Of a stretch of DNA of 64,000 nt, positions 27,718 to 37,567 are shown piece after piece. The DNA lies in the NCBI RefSeq assembly GCF_030547005.1, contig NZ_JAUOPN010000013.1, positions 1 through 64,000 of the forward strand, in the 5' to 3' direction. Numbering within the stretch: the stretch's first letter is position 1; every line of letters begins with the position of its first letter. The stretch is from Maribacter sp. 1_MG-2023 (lineage in GTDB: Bacteria; Bacteroidota; Bacteroidia; Flavobacteriales; Flavobacteriaceae). The notes below the pieces were generated by a model. The model worked only from the letters and a program-made list of their open reading frames with translations, was not told where the DNA came from and ran no database searches. Position numbers and translations under genes: made by a program.

Positions 27718-28827
27718 TTATTTTTTACTGAAAAAATATTCGTAAAGATATGTTTCACCAGAAAATGTATCTGATTCAGAAATGATCAATTCACTAGGTG
27801 AAAGACTAATTTCACCTTCTAACAATAAATAACCATCTGGCTCTGCATCAGTATAAGTTTCACCATCTTCAGTTTCAGTATATTCAAATTCTACCAAGGT
27901 CAAAATACCCTCCTCTTCGTTAAAAGCCCAGTTACCTGTTGAAGTATAAGATTCTCCACCATCTTCTTCATATACAACTTCGCATGCTTCATTAGATGCA
28001 GTGTAATCCAAACTTTTATAATCAGATTCTTGGCTAAAGAAATAGGTTCCGTTTTCATTAAATGTTATTGCTAGTTCGTTAAGTGCATAGCATTCATCCA
28101 ATTCAACATCTACTTGATTTCCATTTTCACAGTATAATGTAGAGTCGTAGCTCTCACATGACTCCTCACCCACTTCAATTGTTTCTCCGTTATCAATTTG
28201 CTTTGTAAAATCCCATTCACCTACAAGATTTACATTACCTCCCCAAGATTCAACTGTTACACAAACTTCTACTGGCTGACTAATATTACCTTGGTTGTCA
28301 TAAACACAAATAGCATAACAGAATGTACCGGCAGGAATAGCGTTAGAAAAATTAACATCTATTACCGTATCTTCATCTTTTTGAGTAGATGCTTCTTTTT
28401 TAGCGAAAATATCTTTTCTTTCTTTTGATAAAAATTTACCTCCGTAATAAGTTTCCGTTGCACTTGAAGGTACATCTATATAACTATCAGCCATTCCGTT
28501 TTCATCAAACAACTGAATATATGCTCCAGCAAAATCTGTTGGTGCATCAAATATTATTTCAAATCCATGATCTTGAAATGCAGTTTGAGTAGTATAATCT
28601 AAGCTGAAATCTACACCTCCTGTTGGCGTTACCCCGCCATCATTCATTGTTGCCCCATCTATTACTATACCAGAAGAGGTTGCATTTACATCTAATAAAA
28701 CTTCTTCTTTTACATTAACTCCATCTGGATCAATATCACCAGAGAGGCTTTCATTACTATCATCATTTGAACAAGAAAAAATGATAAGACTTAAAAAGAA
28801 CAGGATAAATAAATTCGGTTTTTTCAT
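27718..28827 (-). CDS. Lipoprotein with C-terminal lipocalin-like domain
   Basis: With the start at 28827 (MKKPNLFILF) this is a 369-residue lipoprotein with the lipobox IIFSC (Cys at residue 19). An upstream in-frame ATG at 28875 would add 16 residues before the basic start, which fits a signal peptide less well. The N-terminal part has an Ig-like beta character. The C-terminal part (LVGEWDFTKQ, then LAITFNENGTYFF) matches the lipocalin-like domain common in Flavobacteria. It is very acidic. The function is unknown. Confidence 0.75.
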   Translation of the reverse strand: MKKPNLFILFFLSLIIFSCSNDDSNESLSGDIDPDGVNVKEEVLLDVNATSSGIVIDGATMNDGGVTPTGGVDFSLDYTTQTAFQDHGFEIIFDAPTDFAGAYIQLFDENGMADSYIDVPSSATETYYGGKFLSKERKDIFAKKEASTQKDEDTVIDVNFSNAIPAGTFCYAICVYDNQGNISQPVEVCVTVESWGGNVNLVGEWDFTKQIDNGETIEVGEESCESYDSTLYCENGNQVDVELDECYALNELAITFNENGTYFFSQESDYKSLDYTASNEACEVVYEEDGGESYTSTGNWAFNEEEGILTLVEFEYTETEDGETYTDAEPDGYLLLEGEISLSPSELIISESDTFSGETYLYEYFFSKK

Positions 28828-28944
28828 AATTACGATTGGTTGTTTGTTAATATTTACATTACAAATATTAAGCACTAACTGAAAAAAGAAGTCAAAATTG
28901 TAGCAGTATCACATTTAGCAGGAATGGTAACTTTTTATTAAAGT

Positions 28945-30087
28945 TTATTTTGCACTTAAAATACTATCAATAACAGCATCCAAATCTTCTTGTATTTTAG
29001 GATCTGTACAATTAATAAAAATTGAAAAAACAAGTTGCTCTTTGGGGTAGACAAAGAAATTAGCATACCCTCCTACTCCGTTACCAACATGCCCAAAGAA
29101 CTTTCTGCCTTTTGCATCTTCGCTTACCTGCCAACCTAAACCGTAGTACGTAGAATTACCATCAACTTGCTGAGCGGTTAAAAATTGATTTAGAATAGCC
29201 TCTTTGACATTAACTTTCTTATCTAAAAATGCTTGTCCGAATTTTGCGATGTCCTCTGACGTAGATAAATAACCACCGCCAGCTAATTTGTAAAAATTAT
29301 CTACAGGTATCGCCTTTCTAAATCCTGAAATGCTCTTTGTGTAAAATGCAGTAACAAGGTTTTGCTCCTTCAATGCCGAAATATCTTTTACCTCAAGAGC
29401 ATCAGGGTTTTCACTACTGCCTTGTGAGTCTGACTCATAATAACATTGGGGACAATAAGTAGAATTCATCCCTAGCGGATTCAGCACCTTCTTTTGCACA
29501 TATTCCTCAAACGGAATTCCGCTTGCTTCTTGCATTGCCGCAGAAATCATTGCCCAGTCAAAACTATTGTACAAATATTCGGTACCCGGTTCATATACCA
29601 AAGGATCATCTTTAAATACATTTAAACCTTCTTTTATTGACAAAGGTTCGTTCAATCCGTATTCCTTGCCTTTATAAACTCTTATGCCTGCTGTGTGACT
29701 AGCTAATTGACGAATAGTAAAATCCCATTCTTTCTTAGGATAATCTGGAAGATATGTATAGAAAGATTCCTCTAAATCTATAAGACCATCTTGCACCATA
29801 TAAGCCAATGCTGTTGCAGCAATAGGCTTTGAGACACTAGCAATTCTAAAAATAGATTTTTTAGGGTCTACATATTGTTTCTCCTTAATATTGGCATACC
29901 CATACCCTTTTTGGAAAACTGACTTTCCCTCTTTTAAAACCGTAATTGCAATTCCGGGTACTTTATCTTCTATTATTAATTGTTGAAGTAGGTAATCTAC
30001 TTTTACCAATCCTGTTAACTCAGTATCATCCGCCAAAATACGTTTAGCAGCAAACATGTTTTTCAGATATTTAAGTATAGGGTTCAT
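28945..30087 (-). CDS. Serine hydrolase, beta-lactamase (class C)/esterase family
   Basis: A 380-residue protein with the penicillin-binding fold. The nucleophile motif SVSK is at residues 84-87 (RIASVSKPIA), and a Tyr-x-Asn-type YLYNSFDW and a late HVGNGVGGYANF complete the site. No clear signal peptide is seen, though the N-terminus has a weak hydrophobic stretch. The substrate may be a peptide, an ester or a beta-lactam; sequence does not decide. Its start overlaps the head-GIN gene stop by four bases. Confidence 0.85.
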   Translation of the reverse strand: MNPILKYLKNMFAAKRILADDTELTGLVKVDYLLQQLIIEDKVPGIAITVLKEGKSVFQKGYGYANIKEKQYVDPKKSIFRIASVSKPIAATALAYMVQDGLIDLEESFYTYLPDYPKKEWDFTIRQLASHTAGIRVYKGKEYGLNEPLSIKEGLNVFKDDPLVYEPGTEYLYNSFDWAMISAAMQEASGIPFEEYVQKKVLNPLGMNSTYCPQCYYESDSQGSSENPDALEVKDISALKEQNLVTAFYTKSISGFRKAIPVDNFYKLAGGGYLSTSEDIAKFGQAFLDKKVNVKEAILNQFLTAQQVDGNSTYYGLGWQVSEDAKGRKFFGHVGNGVGGYANFFVYPKEQLVFSIFINCTDPKIQEDLDAVIDSILSAK

Positions 30088-30887
30088 TCCACAAAGATCA
30101 AGCGTCCGTTATACAATTCTTCAACATCCACTGTTGCCGGTCGGTTAAAACTCTGCAGGTCTCCTGGACCTCTTAAAACTCCAATTAAACTTTCTTGCGG
30201 ATTTACTAAAATATCATTTGAACCTCTATGGTTAAAATTTACCCGCTGGGTTATCAGTTCTTCTGCCTCTACCCTAGAATCGCCTGCTGCAATGCTAATA
30301 TTGAAGCTTTCAGCATTTCCTTTTAAATTGAAATATGATATTCCGTTGCTTGTAATACTTAAACTAGTAACGTCTAATTCTAAATTGAATTCCCCATCTG
30401 TAGTTTCTGCTTCTGGATCTGTAAAACTCTCTGACAGCAAGCTTAAACTTTCAAAAGCCAAAACTCCGTCACTTTGAACAGGAAAACCGGTACTACTACG
30501 AATACTGGTTAAATTTGGAGTGGTCACATAAACTACCGTGGTTCCATAATCACGTACATAATTACAGTCATTTGTATCTGTAAGCAGTAATCGCCCATCT
30601 TCCACCACTGCAGCTACTTCATTACGCAAATTTTCACCGGTTTCAATTTCTACTTTTTGTGTATCTCCTTGTTTAATAATTAGAGCTACATTCTCAAAAA
30701 CTGTTATTGAAGAGAACTCGGCAACCGAAACTTCTTGTCTCATAATCTCACCAGCACTTTGAAAACAATCCGAAGCATTTTCAGAATCACAAGAAATAAA
30801 TAGGGAAACCAAAATTACCGTCAAGACTATAAGGTCTCGACTGCGCTCGACCAGACAACTAAGTGAATTATTTATCATTTTTATCAT
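30084..30887 (-). CDS. Head-GIN (DUF2807) lipoprotein
   Basis: A 267-residue lipoprotein. The body (ITVFENVALIIKQGD, GRLLLTDTNDC, then repeating beta-strands) fits the DUF2807 head-GIN domain, a right-handed beta-helix of unknown role. The lipobox is LFISC with Cys at residue 33. The residues before the signal core, SCLVERSRD at 10-18, are encoded by a GTCGAGCGCAGTCGAG repeat related to intergenic repeats in this genome, so the N-terminus appears lengthened by a repeat. Confidence 0.8.
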   Translation of the reverse strand: MIKMINNSLSCLVERSRDLIVLTVILVSLFISCDSENASDCFQSAGEIMRQEVSVAEFSSITVFENVALIIKQGDTQKVEIETGENLRNEVAAVVEDGRLLLTDTNDCNYVRDYGTTVVYVTTPNLTSIRSSTGFPVQSDGVLAFESLSLLSESFTDPEAETTDGEFNLELDVTSLSITSNGISYFNLKGNAESFNISIAAGDSRVEAEELITQRVNFNHRGSNDILVNPQESLIGVLRGPGDLQSFNRPATVDVEELYNGRLIFVE

Positions 30888-30888
30888 C

Positions 30889-31995
30889 TTATAATCGTAT
30901 TCCTATCCCGAATTCTACTGCTTCTGCTTTTGCTCCGTGAGACTTTAAGGTAACTGCCCCAAATATCTTTTCTCCAAAATAACGTTTTAACCCTACACGT
31001 AAATATGTACGCCCTTCAAAATCAAACGGATAATAAACATAATAACCGAACTGAGAAATTACCGACGTTCTATTTATGAACAACTCATGCCCAGCAAAAA
31101 CACCTACTCTTTTATAATCGTCATCTGCATCAACACCATTTTCTGGAAAAGCTATACTTTGATAGCGAATCAACTCCTTTAAAAAGTTCGAGAAATAGGC
31201 ATCTACCCCAAATTGTAACGCACTTTTTCTTCCTACCCTTTTATCGGCATAGGCAGAGAGTACAACAAACCCGTACTGACCAGAATCAATAACATCACTT
31301 TCATTTATACCTGTTCTTAAAGCAAAATTGTAACGTAAAGGCTCTGTAACTTTTTCTTTTTCTCGATGTATATATTCTATTTCTTTACCTCCATCTAAAT
31401 CGTATACAACACCGGCATTGAAAGCCAAGGTATTGGTCGAGGTATTCGGAGCCCTAAAATTAGCATTTGAATAATGTATTAAAGAGATACCAGCTTTGAA
31501 TCCTAGTCCTTTAATAATATTCTCCTTATGATAATTGAACATTAAATACGTAGAACTTAATACATCTGATCCGTATGCGTTATTTCTAAAATTTGTTACT
31601 TTATCATACGGGTTAGTAGCATAAGAGACCCCTTGCCCAACGCGAAGCTGCACGTTACGCTTAAAAAGATAAAAATTGTAATGAGCGTAAAGTCCGTAAT
31701 TATCACCTAATGTACTATTATTAGAATTCTGATATATGAAAGAATATCCAAAATCAGGATAATTATACAACTCCTCCCACTCATTTAAGCCATAAGTTTT
31801 TCGGTTATAGCTCAAAATCACTCCCGCAGGATGCGAAGTTATCAAATGCGATATATCTGGATTATGCAGAATGATAGACCCGTAGAATTGACTAGCATCT
31901 AGGGTATACTTTTTTTGCTCACCAGATTCTTGTGCGAAACAACAACTTACTGAAATCAGTAAAATGGATAGAAACTTAAAATTCATCGGGGGCAA
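30889..31995 (-). CDS. Acyloxyacyl hydrolase / lipid A 3-O-deacylase-like barrel (PagL family)
   Basis: A 368-residue outer-membrane protein with a signal peptide ending SCCFAQ. It is an antiparallel beta-barrel with GLGFKAGISLIHYSNANF in the middle; the H-x-S-N motif fits the catalytic His-Ser pair of PagL-type deacylases, which remove an acyl chain from lipid A. It is larger than the enteric PagL (about 170 residues). It is one base from the head-GIN gene and probably co-transcribed. Confidence 0.72.
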   Translation of the reverse strand: MPPMNFKFLSILLISVSCCFAQESGEQKKYTLDASQFYGSIILHNPDISHLITSHPAGVILSYNRKTYGLNEWEELYNYPDFGYSFIYQNSNNSTLGDNYGLYAHYNFYLFKRNVQLRVGQGVSYATNPYDKVTNFRNNAYGSDVLSSTYLMFNYHKENIIKGLGFKAGISLIHYSNANFRAPNTSTNTLAFNAGVVYDLDGGKEIEYIHREKEKVTEPLRYNFALRTGINESDVIDSGQYGFVVLSAYADKRVGRKSALQFGVDAYFSNFLKELIRYQSIAFPENGVDADDDYKRVGVFAGHELFINRTSVISQFGYYVYYPFDFEGRTYLRVGLKRYFGEKIFGAVTLKSHGAKAEAVEFGIGIRL

Positions 31996-32073
31996 AAATA
32001 GTTATAAGTACGAAGTACCATATACAAAGTACAAAGTTCTTTCTTACAAATTATGTGATTACAAAAGTAACAA

Positions 32074-32197
32074 TGTCACTTCGAGTGAATTTATGAGGTA
32101 CGAATAAATTTTTATCGAGAAGCTGTCATGTTCCAAAGATTCTCGATACATTTTTACATCTCCGTTACTCTACGATATAAAAACACTCGAACTGACA
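32074..32197. repeat. Palindromic intergenic repeat, copy 3
   Basis: The left arm TGTCACTTCGAGTG and right arm CACTCGAACTGACA, with inner ATCGAGAA / TTCTCGAT, match the elements at 233 and 445. It fills most of the gap between the PagL-like gene and metF. Confidence 0.88.
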
Positions 32198-32214
32198 AAC
32201 TAGCTTCACGGAAA

Positions 32215-33168
32215 CTAAAACAGTGCCTCCGCTATCGCCTTAATATTATCAGATTTCCCCATAGAGTAGTAATGCAACACAGGCACACCAGCAGCTTTCA
32301 GCTCTTTAGATTGCTGAATTGCCCATTCAATACCTACTTTACGCACATCTCTATTGGTTGCACAACCATCTACCGCTTCTATTAAATCTTGTGGCATATC
32401 AATTCTAAATACCTGTGGTAATAATTGCATATGTCTTTTAACTGCAATAGGCTTTATTCCCGGAATAATTGGTACGGTAATTCCCATACTTTTTGCAGCT
32501 TCTACAAACTCAAAATACTTTTTATTATCGAAGAACATTTGTGTTACCACATAATCGGCACCTGCATCTACTTTTTCTTTCAATCGTTTTAAATCTGATT
32601 GTAATGAAGGTGATTCTAAGTGCTTCTCCGGATAACCCGCCACACCGATACAAAAATCGCTACAGTGTTCGCTTTCTATTGTTTCATGCAGATACTTACC
32701 GCAATTTAATTCTTGAATTTGTTTTACCAAGTCAATCGCAAAAGGGTGTCCGCCATCGGTAGGTTCAAAATATTTTTGCTCGCTACGGGCATCACCACGT
32801 AAAGCCATTACATTTTGTATACCTAAATAATGACAATCTACCAACATGTACTCGGTCTCTTCTTTTGTAAAACCACCACAAATTACGTGAGGTACCGTAT
32901 CAACGTCATATTTATGCTGTATAGAGGCACAAATACCCACAGTACCTGGTCTCATACGTGTAGTCTTCTTATCTAAAAGACCCTCTTTTTTAATATAAAT
33001 AGTTTCTTCACGAGATGTGGTCACATCAATAAACGGAGGTTTAAATTCCATTAATGGGTCAATATTATTATACAATTCTTGAATATTTTTACCCTTTACC
33101 GGAGGCACTATTTCAAATGAAAAAAGTGTCTTTCCGTTTGCATTAATGATATGGTCTGTTACTTTCAT
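32215..33168 (-). CDS. metF: Methylenetetrahydrofolate reductase
   Basis: A 317-residue flavoprotein that reduces 5,10-methylene- to 5-methyl-tetrahydrofolate, the methyl donor for MetH. Typical blocks: FEIVPPVKGKN at the start, FIDVTTSREE, ALRGDAR (folate/FAD site) and YVVTQMFFDNKKYFEF. It lies downstream of the split metH and is presumably under the same SAM-I riboswitch at 37.6 kb. Confidence 0.95.
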   Translation of the reverse strand: MKVTDHIINANGKTLFSFEIVPPVKGKNIQELYNNIDPLMEFKPPFIDVTTSREETIYIKKEGLLDKKTTRMRPGTVGICASIQHKYDVDTVPHVICGGFTKEETEYMLVDCHYLGIQNVMALRGDARSEQKYFEPTDGGHPFAIDLVKQIQELNCGKYLHETIESEHCSDFCIGVAGYPEKHLESPSLQSDLKRLKEKVDAGADYVVTQMFFDNKKYFEFVEAAKSMGITVPIIPGIKPIAVKRHMQLLPQVFRIDMPQDLIEAVDGCATNRDVRKVGIEWAIQQSKELKAAGVPVLHYYSMGKSDNIKAIAEALF

Positions 33169-33237
33169 ATGCTATACTATTACTCTTTTTGTGAGCAGAC
33201 CTCAATGAGGCATTATTAGTTATAATTTAATTATTGT

Positions 33238-33345
33238 GGCGTTCGAGCGGGCTTTCAGCTTTATTTTTTCTATTTAAAAACTTTAGCAAAACTTCATCCT
33301 CACTGCTAAAATAGAAAAAGATGCCGCTTCAATCCCTAACGCACT
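33238..33345. repeat. Long palindromic repeat between metH and metF
   Basis: Nested inverted repeats: outer GCGTTCGAGCGG against CCGCTTC...AACGC, and inner TTTTTCTATTT with TAGCA against TGCTA and AAATAGAAAAA. On the minus strand it begins GCGTTAGGGATTGAAGCGG, a sequence I recall from intergenic repeats of many Flavobacteria. It may also act as a transcript end or stabiliser after metH. Confidence 0.7.
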
Positions 33346-36082
33346 AGTCAACTATATTCGGTGCCAACCATCTTTCGGCATCCTCCAATGGCATGCCTTT
33401 TCGTTCGGCAAAATCTTTAACCTGATCATCTTTTATTTTTCCTAATCCGAAATAACGTGCCTGCGGATTTCCAAAATAATACCCACTTACAGATGCTGCT
33501 GGCCACATAGCCAAACTATCCGTCAGTTCAACACCAATAGTCTCTTTTACATTTAAAATATCCCAAATAGTCAATTTCTCTAAGTGATCAGGACAAGCAG
33601 GATACCCTGGTGCAGGACGAATTCCTTTATAAGATTCCTTAATTAAATCTTCATTGCTTAACTCTTCATTTGCCGCATAGCCCCAGTGTTTCAGCCGGAC
33701 TTCCTTATGCAAATATTCTGCGAAAGCTTCTGCCAATCTATCCGCTAAAGCCTTTACCATAATGGAATTATAGTCATCTAAATCGGCTTCATATTTTGCC
33801 GCTAATTCCGCAGTACCAAAACCTGTAGACACACAGAAACAACCCATGTAATCTTGTTTTCCAGATTCTTTCGGTGCTATAAAATCTGCCAGAGCATAAT
33901 CTGCTACACCTTCTCTACGCTCTAATTGTTGGCGTAAGGTTCTAAAAGTATACTGCTCTTTATCTCGCCCTTGGACTGCGTTCAAGGTGACATCAATATC
34001 GTCATCGTTGACGGAGTTTGCAGGAAAGAGTCCAAAAATACCTTTTGCCTTTAATTTCTTCTCAGAAATAATGGTATTTAGCATTTCTTGAGCATCTGCA
34101 AATAACTCAGTTGCTTGAACACCTACAACATCATCAGTTAATATTGCGGGGTATTTACCATGTAATTCCCAACTTCTAAAAAATGGAGTCCAATCTATAA
34201 AAGGCAGCAAAAGATTTAAATCTAAATCATCAATTACTTGAATACCTAAGGTATTCGGTTTAACTATCTCAGACGTTTTCCAATCTATTTTAAACTTGTT
34301 TCTACGTGCCGCAGAAATAGGCTTATATGTTTTGCTTGATGAACGATTTAAGAACTTCTCCCTAAATACATCATAATCATCTTTAATACTCTTTTTGTAA
34401 CCTTGTGATGTTTCTTCTTTAAGTAAATCTCCCACAACGGTTACCGCCCTAGAGGCATCGTTTACATGGACTACCGCTTCACTGTACTGGGTATCTATCT
34501 TTACGGCCGTATGCGCTTTACTTGTTGTAGCACCACCAATTAACAGTGGAAATTTAAATTTCTTACGCTCCATTTCTTTTGCTAAATGAACCATTTCATC
34601 TAGAGATGGCGTAATCAATCCGCTAAGTCCTATTATATCTACATTATGCTCAATAGCAGCTGCAATTATTTTTTCAGGCGGTACCATTACCCCTAAATCA
34701 ACAATCTCATAATTATTACACGCAAGCACCACGCTTACAATATTTTTACCAATATCATGAACGTCGCCCTTTACGGTTGCCATTAAAATTTTACCTGCAC
34801 CCTTATCATCACCTTCCTGTGGATTAAGCAATTTCTCTTCTTCAATATATGGTAATAAATAGGCTACCGCTTTTTTCATTACACGGGCAGATTTTACCAC
34901 CTGTGGCAAGAACATTTTTCCGCTTCCGAATAAATCACCCACTACATTCATACCGGTCATTAAATTACCTTCAATAACCTCAATTGGCTTACTTGCGGCA
35001 AGCCTAGCTTCTTCTATATCTTCAATTATATATTGGTCAATACCTTTTACCAACGCTCGTGTTATTCTATTTTGTAATGGTTCTTCTCTCCATGATAAGT
35101 CTACCTTACTTTCCTTTGTTTTACCTACTACAGATTCTGCAAAATCAAGTAAGCGCTCTGTTGCATCGTCTCTTCTATTCAGAATAACATCTTCAACACG
35201 CTCTAATAAATCTTTAGGAATATCATCATAAACCTCAAGCATACTAGGATTTACGATACCCATGTTCATACCTGCTTTTATTGCATGATATAAAAATACC
35301 GAGTGCATTGCCTCACGAACCGGGTTGTTACCCCTAAAAGAGAAAGAAACATTACTTACCCCACCACTAACACTGGCATGTGGCAAGTTTTCACGCACCC
35401 ATCTTGTTGCTTCAATAAAATCGATGGCATTCAGTTTATGCTCATCCATACCTGTAGCAACAGGGAAAATATTTAAATCGAAAATAATATCTTCTGGCGC
35501 AAAATTTACTTTGTTCACTAAAACATCATACGAACGCTTGGCTATCTCAATACGTCGGTCATAATTATCTGCTTGACCTACCTCATCGAACGCCATGACA
35601 ATAACCGCCGCACCATATCGCTTTATCAATTTGGCATGGTGTAAAAACTGTTCTTCTCCTTCTTTTAAACTGATAGAGTTTACCACACATTTACCCTGAA
35701 CTACTTGCAGACCCGCCTCAATAATTTCCCATTTAGAGCTATCAATCATAATGGGAACACGAGAAATATCTGGCTCGGCAATAACTAGATTCAAAAATTT
35801 GACCATGGCTTCCTTACCATCAATCAAACCATCATCCATATTAATATCAATAACTTGGGCTCCATTCTCTACCTGCTCTCTAGCAACAGCTAATGCTTCT
35901 TCAAACTTCTGTTCTTTTACAAGACGTAGAAACTTTTTTGAACCAGCAACGTTTGTCCGTTCACCAACGTTGATAAAGTTGGTTTCGGGAGTGACTATTA
36001 AGGGTTCTAATCCGCTCAACCGTAGATATCTGGTTGTTGGTTGTTGGTTGTTGGTTGTTAGTATTTCAGACCTATTGCTCAT
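33344..36082 (-). CDS. metH: Methionine synthase, cobalamin-dependent, C-terminal half
   Basis: A 912-residue protein with three MetH modules: the pterin-binding barrel (about 20-290, [15 protein letters not shown]), the cobalamin-binding module with DVHDIGKN ([15 protein letters not shown]), and the reactivation domain binding SAM (about 590-912, [14 protein letters not shown] and [11 protein letters not shown]). The homocysteine-binding half is a separate gene at 36494. Two oddities: residues 8-18 ([11 protein letters not shown]) are encoded by an AACAACC heptamer array, and [10 protein letters not shown] in the reactivation domain is encoded by a short palindromic repeat. Both look like in-frame additions. 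Confidence 0.95.
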   Translation of the reverse strand: MSNRSEILTTNNQQPTTRYLRLSGLEPLIVTPETNFINVGERTNVAGSKKFLRLVKEQKFEEALAVAREQVENGAQVIDINMDDGLIDGKEAMVKFLNLVIAEPDISRVPIMIDSSKWEIIEAGLQVVQGKCVVNSISLKEGEEQFLHHAKLIKRYGAAVIVMAFDEVGQADNYDRRIEIAKRSYDVLVNKVNFAPEDIIFDLNIFPVATGMDEHKLNAIDFIEATRWVRENLPHASVSGGVSNVSFSFRGNNPVREAMHSVFLYHAIKAGMNMGIVNPSMLEVYDDIPKDLLERVEDVILNRRDDATERLLDFAESVVGKTKESKVDLSWREEPLQNRITRALVKGIDQYIIEDIEEARLAASKPIEVIEGNLMTGMNVVGDLFGSGKMFLPQVVKSARVMKKAVAYLLPYIEEEKLLNPQEGDDKGAGKILMATVKGDVHDIGKNIVSVVLACNNYEIVDLGVMVPPEKIIAAAIEHNVDIIGLSGLITPSLDEMVHLAKEMERKKFKFPLLIGGATTSKAHTAVKIDTQYSEAVVHVNDASRAVTVVGDLLKEETSQGYKKSIKDDYDVFREKFLNRSSSKTYKPISAARRNKFKIDWKTSEIVKPNTLGIQVIDDLDLNLLLPFIDWTPFFRSWELHGKYPAILTDDVVGVQATELFADAQEMLNTIISEKKLKAKGIFGLFPANSVNDDDIDVTLNAVQGRDKEQYTFRTLRQQLERREGVADYALADFIAPKESGKQDYMGCFCVSTGFGTAELAAKYEADLDDYNSIMVKALADRLAEAFAEYLHKEVRLKHWGYAANEELSNEDLIKESYKGIRPAPGYPACPDHLEKLTIWDILNVKETIGVELTDSLAMWPAASVSGYYFGNPQARYFGLGKIKDDQVKDFAERKGMPLEDAERWLAPNIVD
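36032..36060. repeat. Heptanucleotide satellite (TGGTTGT)4 inside metH
   Basis: Four copies of the 7-base unit plus one base, lying within the first 20 codons of the metH C-terminal-half gene. Since seven is not a multiple of three, gain or loss of one unit would shift the frame; gain or loss of three would not. Confidence 0.92.
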
Positions 36083-36092
36083 TTAATCTATA

Positions 36093-36446
36093 TCACTTTT
36101 TAAAATAATTGATAAATCCATTTACCAATTTCTTACAGCTAATAATTCTCTTATTAATAGCTTTAAAATCATCATTCTCAATATAATTCAAATCAAGGGC
36201 TATATAAATTTGAGTTTCCAACTCATACAATGAACCTCTTAAAATATGTAAAAACTGTATCGTGTCAGCAGCTGTCCTTCTCCCGCATCCTTCTGCTATG
36301 TTAGAAGGAATAGATACAGCACATCGCCTAAGTTGATTAGTAAGTCCATAAATCTCTTCTTTTGGAAACGACTTGGTCAAAGTATAAATATCCTTCACAA
36401 GAATTCTTGACTCCTTCCAAACATCCAATTCTGTATAGACTTTCAT
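36093..36446 (-). CDS. Four-helix bundle protein (S23 / 23S rRNA intervening-sequence family)
   Basis: A 117-residue all-helical protein. It begins VYTELDVWKESRILVKDIY and contains LRRCAVSIPSNIAEGCGR, the signature of the small four-helix bundle family first seen in intervening sequences of 23S rRNA genes and related to the bAvd accessory protein of diversity-generating retroelements. Here it is not in an rRNA gene: it sits between the two halves of metH, with 10 bp and 47 bp gaps. The gaps contain the same heptamer in opposite orientations. The function is unknown; it probably oligomerises and binds nucleic acid. Confidence 0.88.
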   Translation of the reverse strand: MKVYTELDVWKESRILVKDIYTLTKSFPKEEIYGLTNQLRRCAVSIPSNIAEGCGRRTAADTIQFLHILRGSLYELETQIYIALDLNYIENDDFKAINKRIISCKKLVNGFINYFKK

Positions 36447-36465
36447 AGTATTACTATTTCTTTAT

Positions 36466-36496
36466 CCAACAACTAACAACCGACAACCAACAACTA
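36466..36496. repeat. Degenerate heptamer array (CCAACAA), inverted to 36032-36060
   Basis: CCAACAA-type units with substitutions (CCAACAACTAACAACCGACA and onward) reach the stop codon of the metH N-terminal half at 36494. The orientation is opposite to the array at 36032, so the four-helix bundle gene is bracketed by inverted copies. Confidence 0.85.
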
Positions 36497-37483
36497 AAAT
36501 TGACGCGGAGCAAAATTTTCCACTACTTCTGCTATCGCCGTAATATGCTCAGGCGTTGTTCCACAACAACCACCTACTATATTTACTAATCCTTTTTCTG
36601 CGTATTCTTTAATTTGTTCTGCCATTTGATCAGGAGTCTCATCGTACTCTCCGAATGCATTTGGTAGTCCTGCATTGGGGTGTGCCGAAACCGCATGCTC
36701 ACTTTTGGTTGACAGTACCTCTAGATGCGGAACCAATTGATTCGCACCTAAAGCACAATTAAACCCGACTGATAAAATCGGAATATGAGATATCGATATT
36801 AGAAATGCTTCTGCGGTTTGACCAGATAACGTTCTACCTGATGCATCGGTTATTGTACCGCTCACCATTATAGGAACATCAATATTTCGTTCTTCTTTTA
36901 CTTCTTCAATAGCGAACAAAGCAGCTTTTGCATTCAGCGTATCAAAAATAGTTTCTACCAAAAGTAAATCTGAACCACCATCTAACAAGGCTTCTACTTG
37001 TTGTTTATATGCTATACGTAACTCATCAAAAGAAACTGCTCTATATCCCGGATCGTTTACATCAGGAGACATACTTGCCGTTTTATTCGTAGGTCCTATA
37101 CTACCGGCTACAAATCTTGGCTTATTCGGTTCTTTAGCCGTGAATTCATCTGCTACCATTTTAGCGATACGTGCAGACTCATAATTCAACTCGTACACCA
37201 AGTCTTCCATGTAATAATCTGCCATAGCGATAGTAGTACCTGAAAATGTATTGGTCTCTACGATATCGGCACCTGCAGCGAAGTATTTACGATGAACCTC
37301 AGCAATTGCTTCAGGCTGAGTTAGAGACAATAAATCATTATTGCCTTGTAAAGGGTGTTCCCATTCTTTAAAACGCTCTCCCCTAAAATCTTCCTCAGTA
37401 AATTTATAGCGTTGTAGCATCGTACCCATGGCACCATCTAATATGAGAATTCGCTCTTTTAAAATTTCTTTTATATCCTTCAT
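36494..37483 (-). CDS. metH: Methionine synthase, homocysteine-binding half
   Basis: A 329-residue homocysteine S-methyltransferase domain. It begins with [11 protein letters not shown] and has the zinc ligands in VGFNCALG and [11 protein letters not shown] (one and two cysteines). It is the N-terminal module of MetH as a separate protein; the partner with the folate, cobalamin and SAM modules is at 33344. Its stop codon is next to a heptamer array. A SAM-I riboswitch lies 85 bp upstream of the start. Confidence 0.94.
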   Translation of the reverse strand: MKDIKEILKERILILDGAMGTMLQRYKFTEEDFRGERFKEWEHPLQGNNDLLSLTQPEAIAEVHRKYFAAGADIVETNTFSGTTIAMADYYMEDLVYELNYESARIAKMVADEFTAKEPNKPRFVAGSIGPTNKTASMSPDVNDPGYRAVSFDELRIAYKQQVEALLDGGSDLLLVETIFDTLNAKAALFAIEEVKEERNIDVPIMVSGTITDASGRTLSGQTAEAFLISISHIPILSVGFNCALGANQLVPHLEVLSTKSEHAVSAHPNAGLPNAFGEYDETPDQMAEQIKEYAEKGLVNIVGGCCGTTPEHITAIAEVVENFAPRQF

Positions 37484-37567
37484 TTTACGTTGTAAAAAGA
37501 TTCTACATTCAATAAAAAACTAATTCGAAATCAAGTAAGGAAAGTTAGGCTAGATGCCTTTTCTTAA

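Noticed and set aside
36093-36446. Four-helix bundle gene as part of a diversity-generating retroelement or an rRNA intervening sequence
   Set aside because: No reverse transcriptase, template/variable repeat or rRNA sequence is near; only the family resemblance remains.
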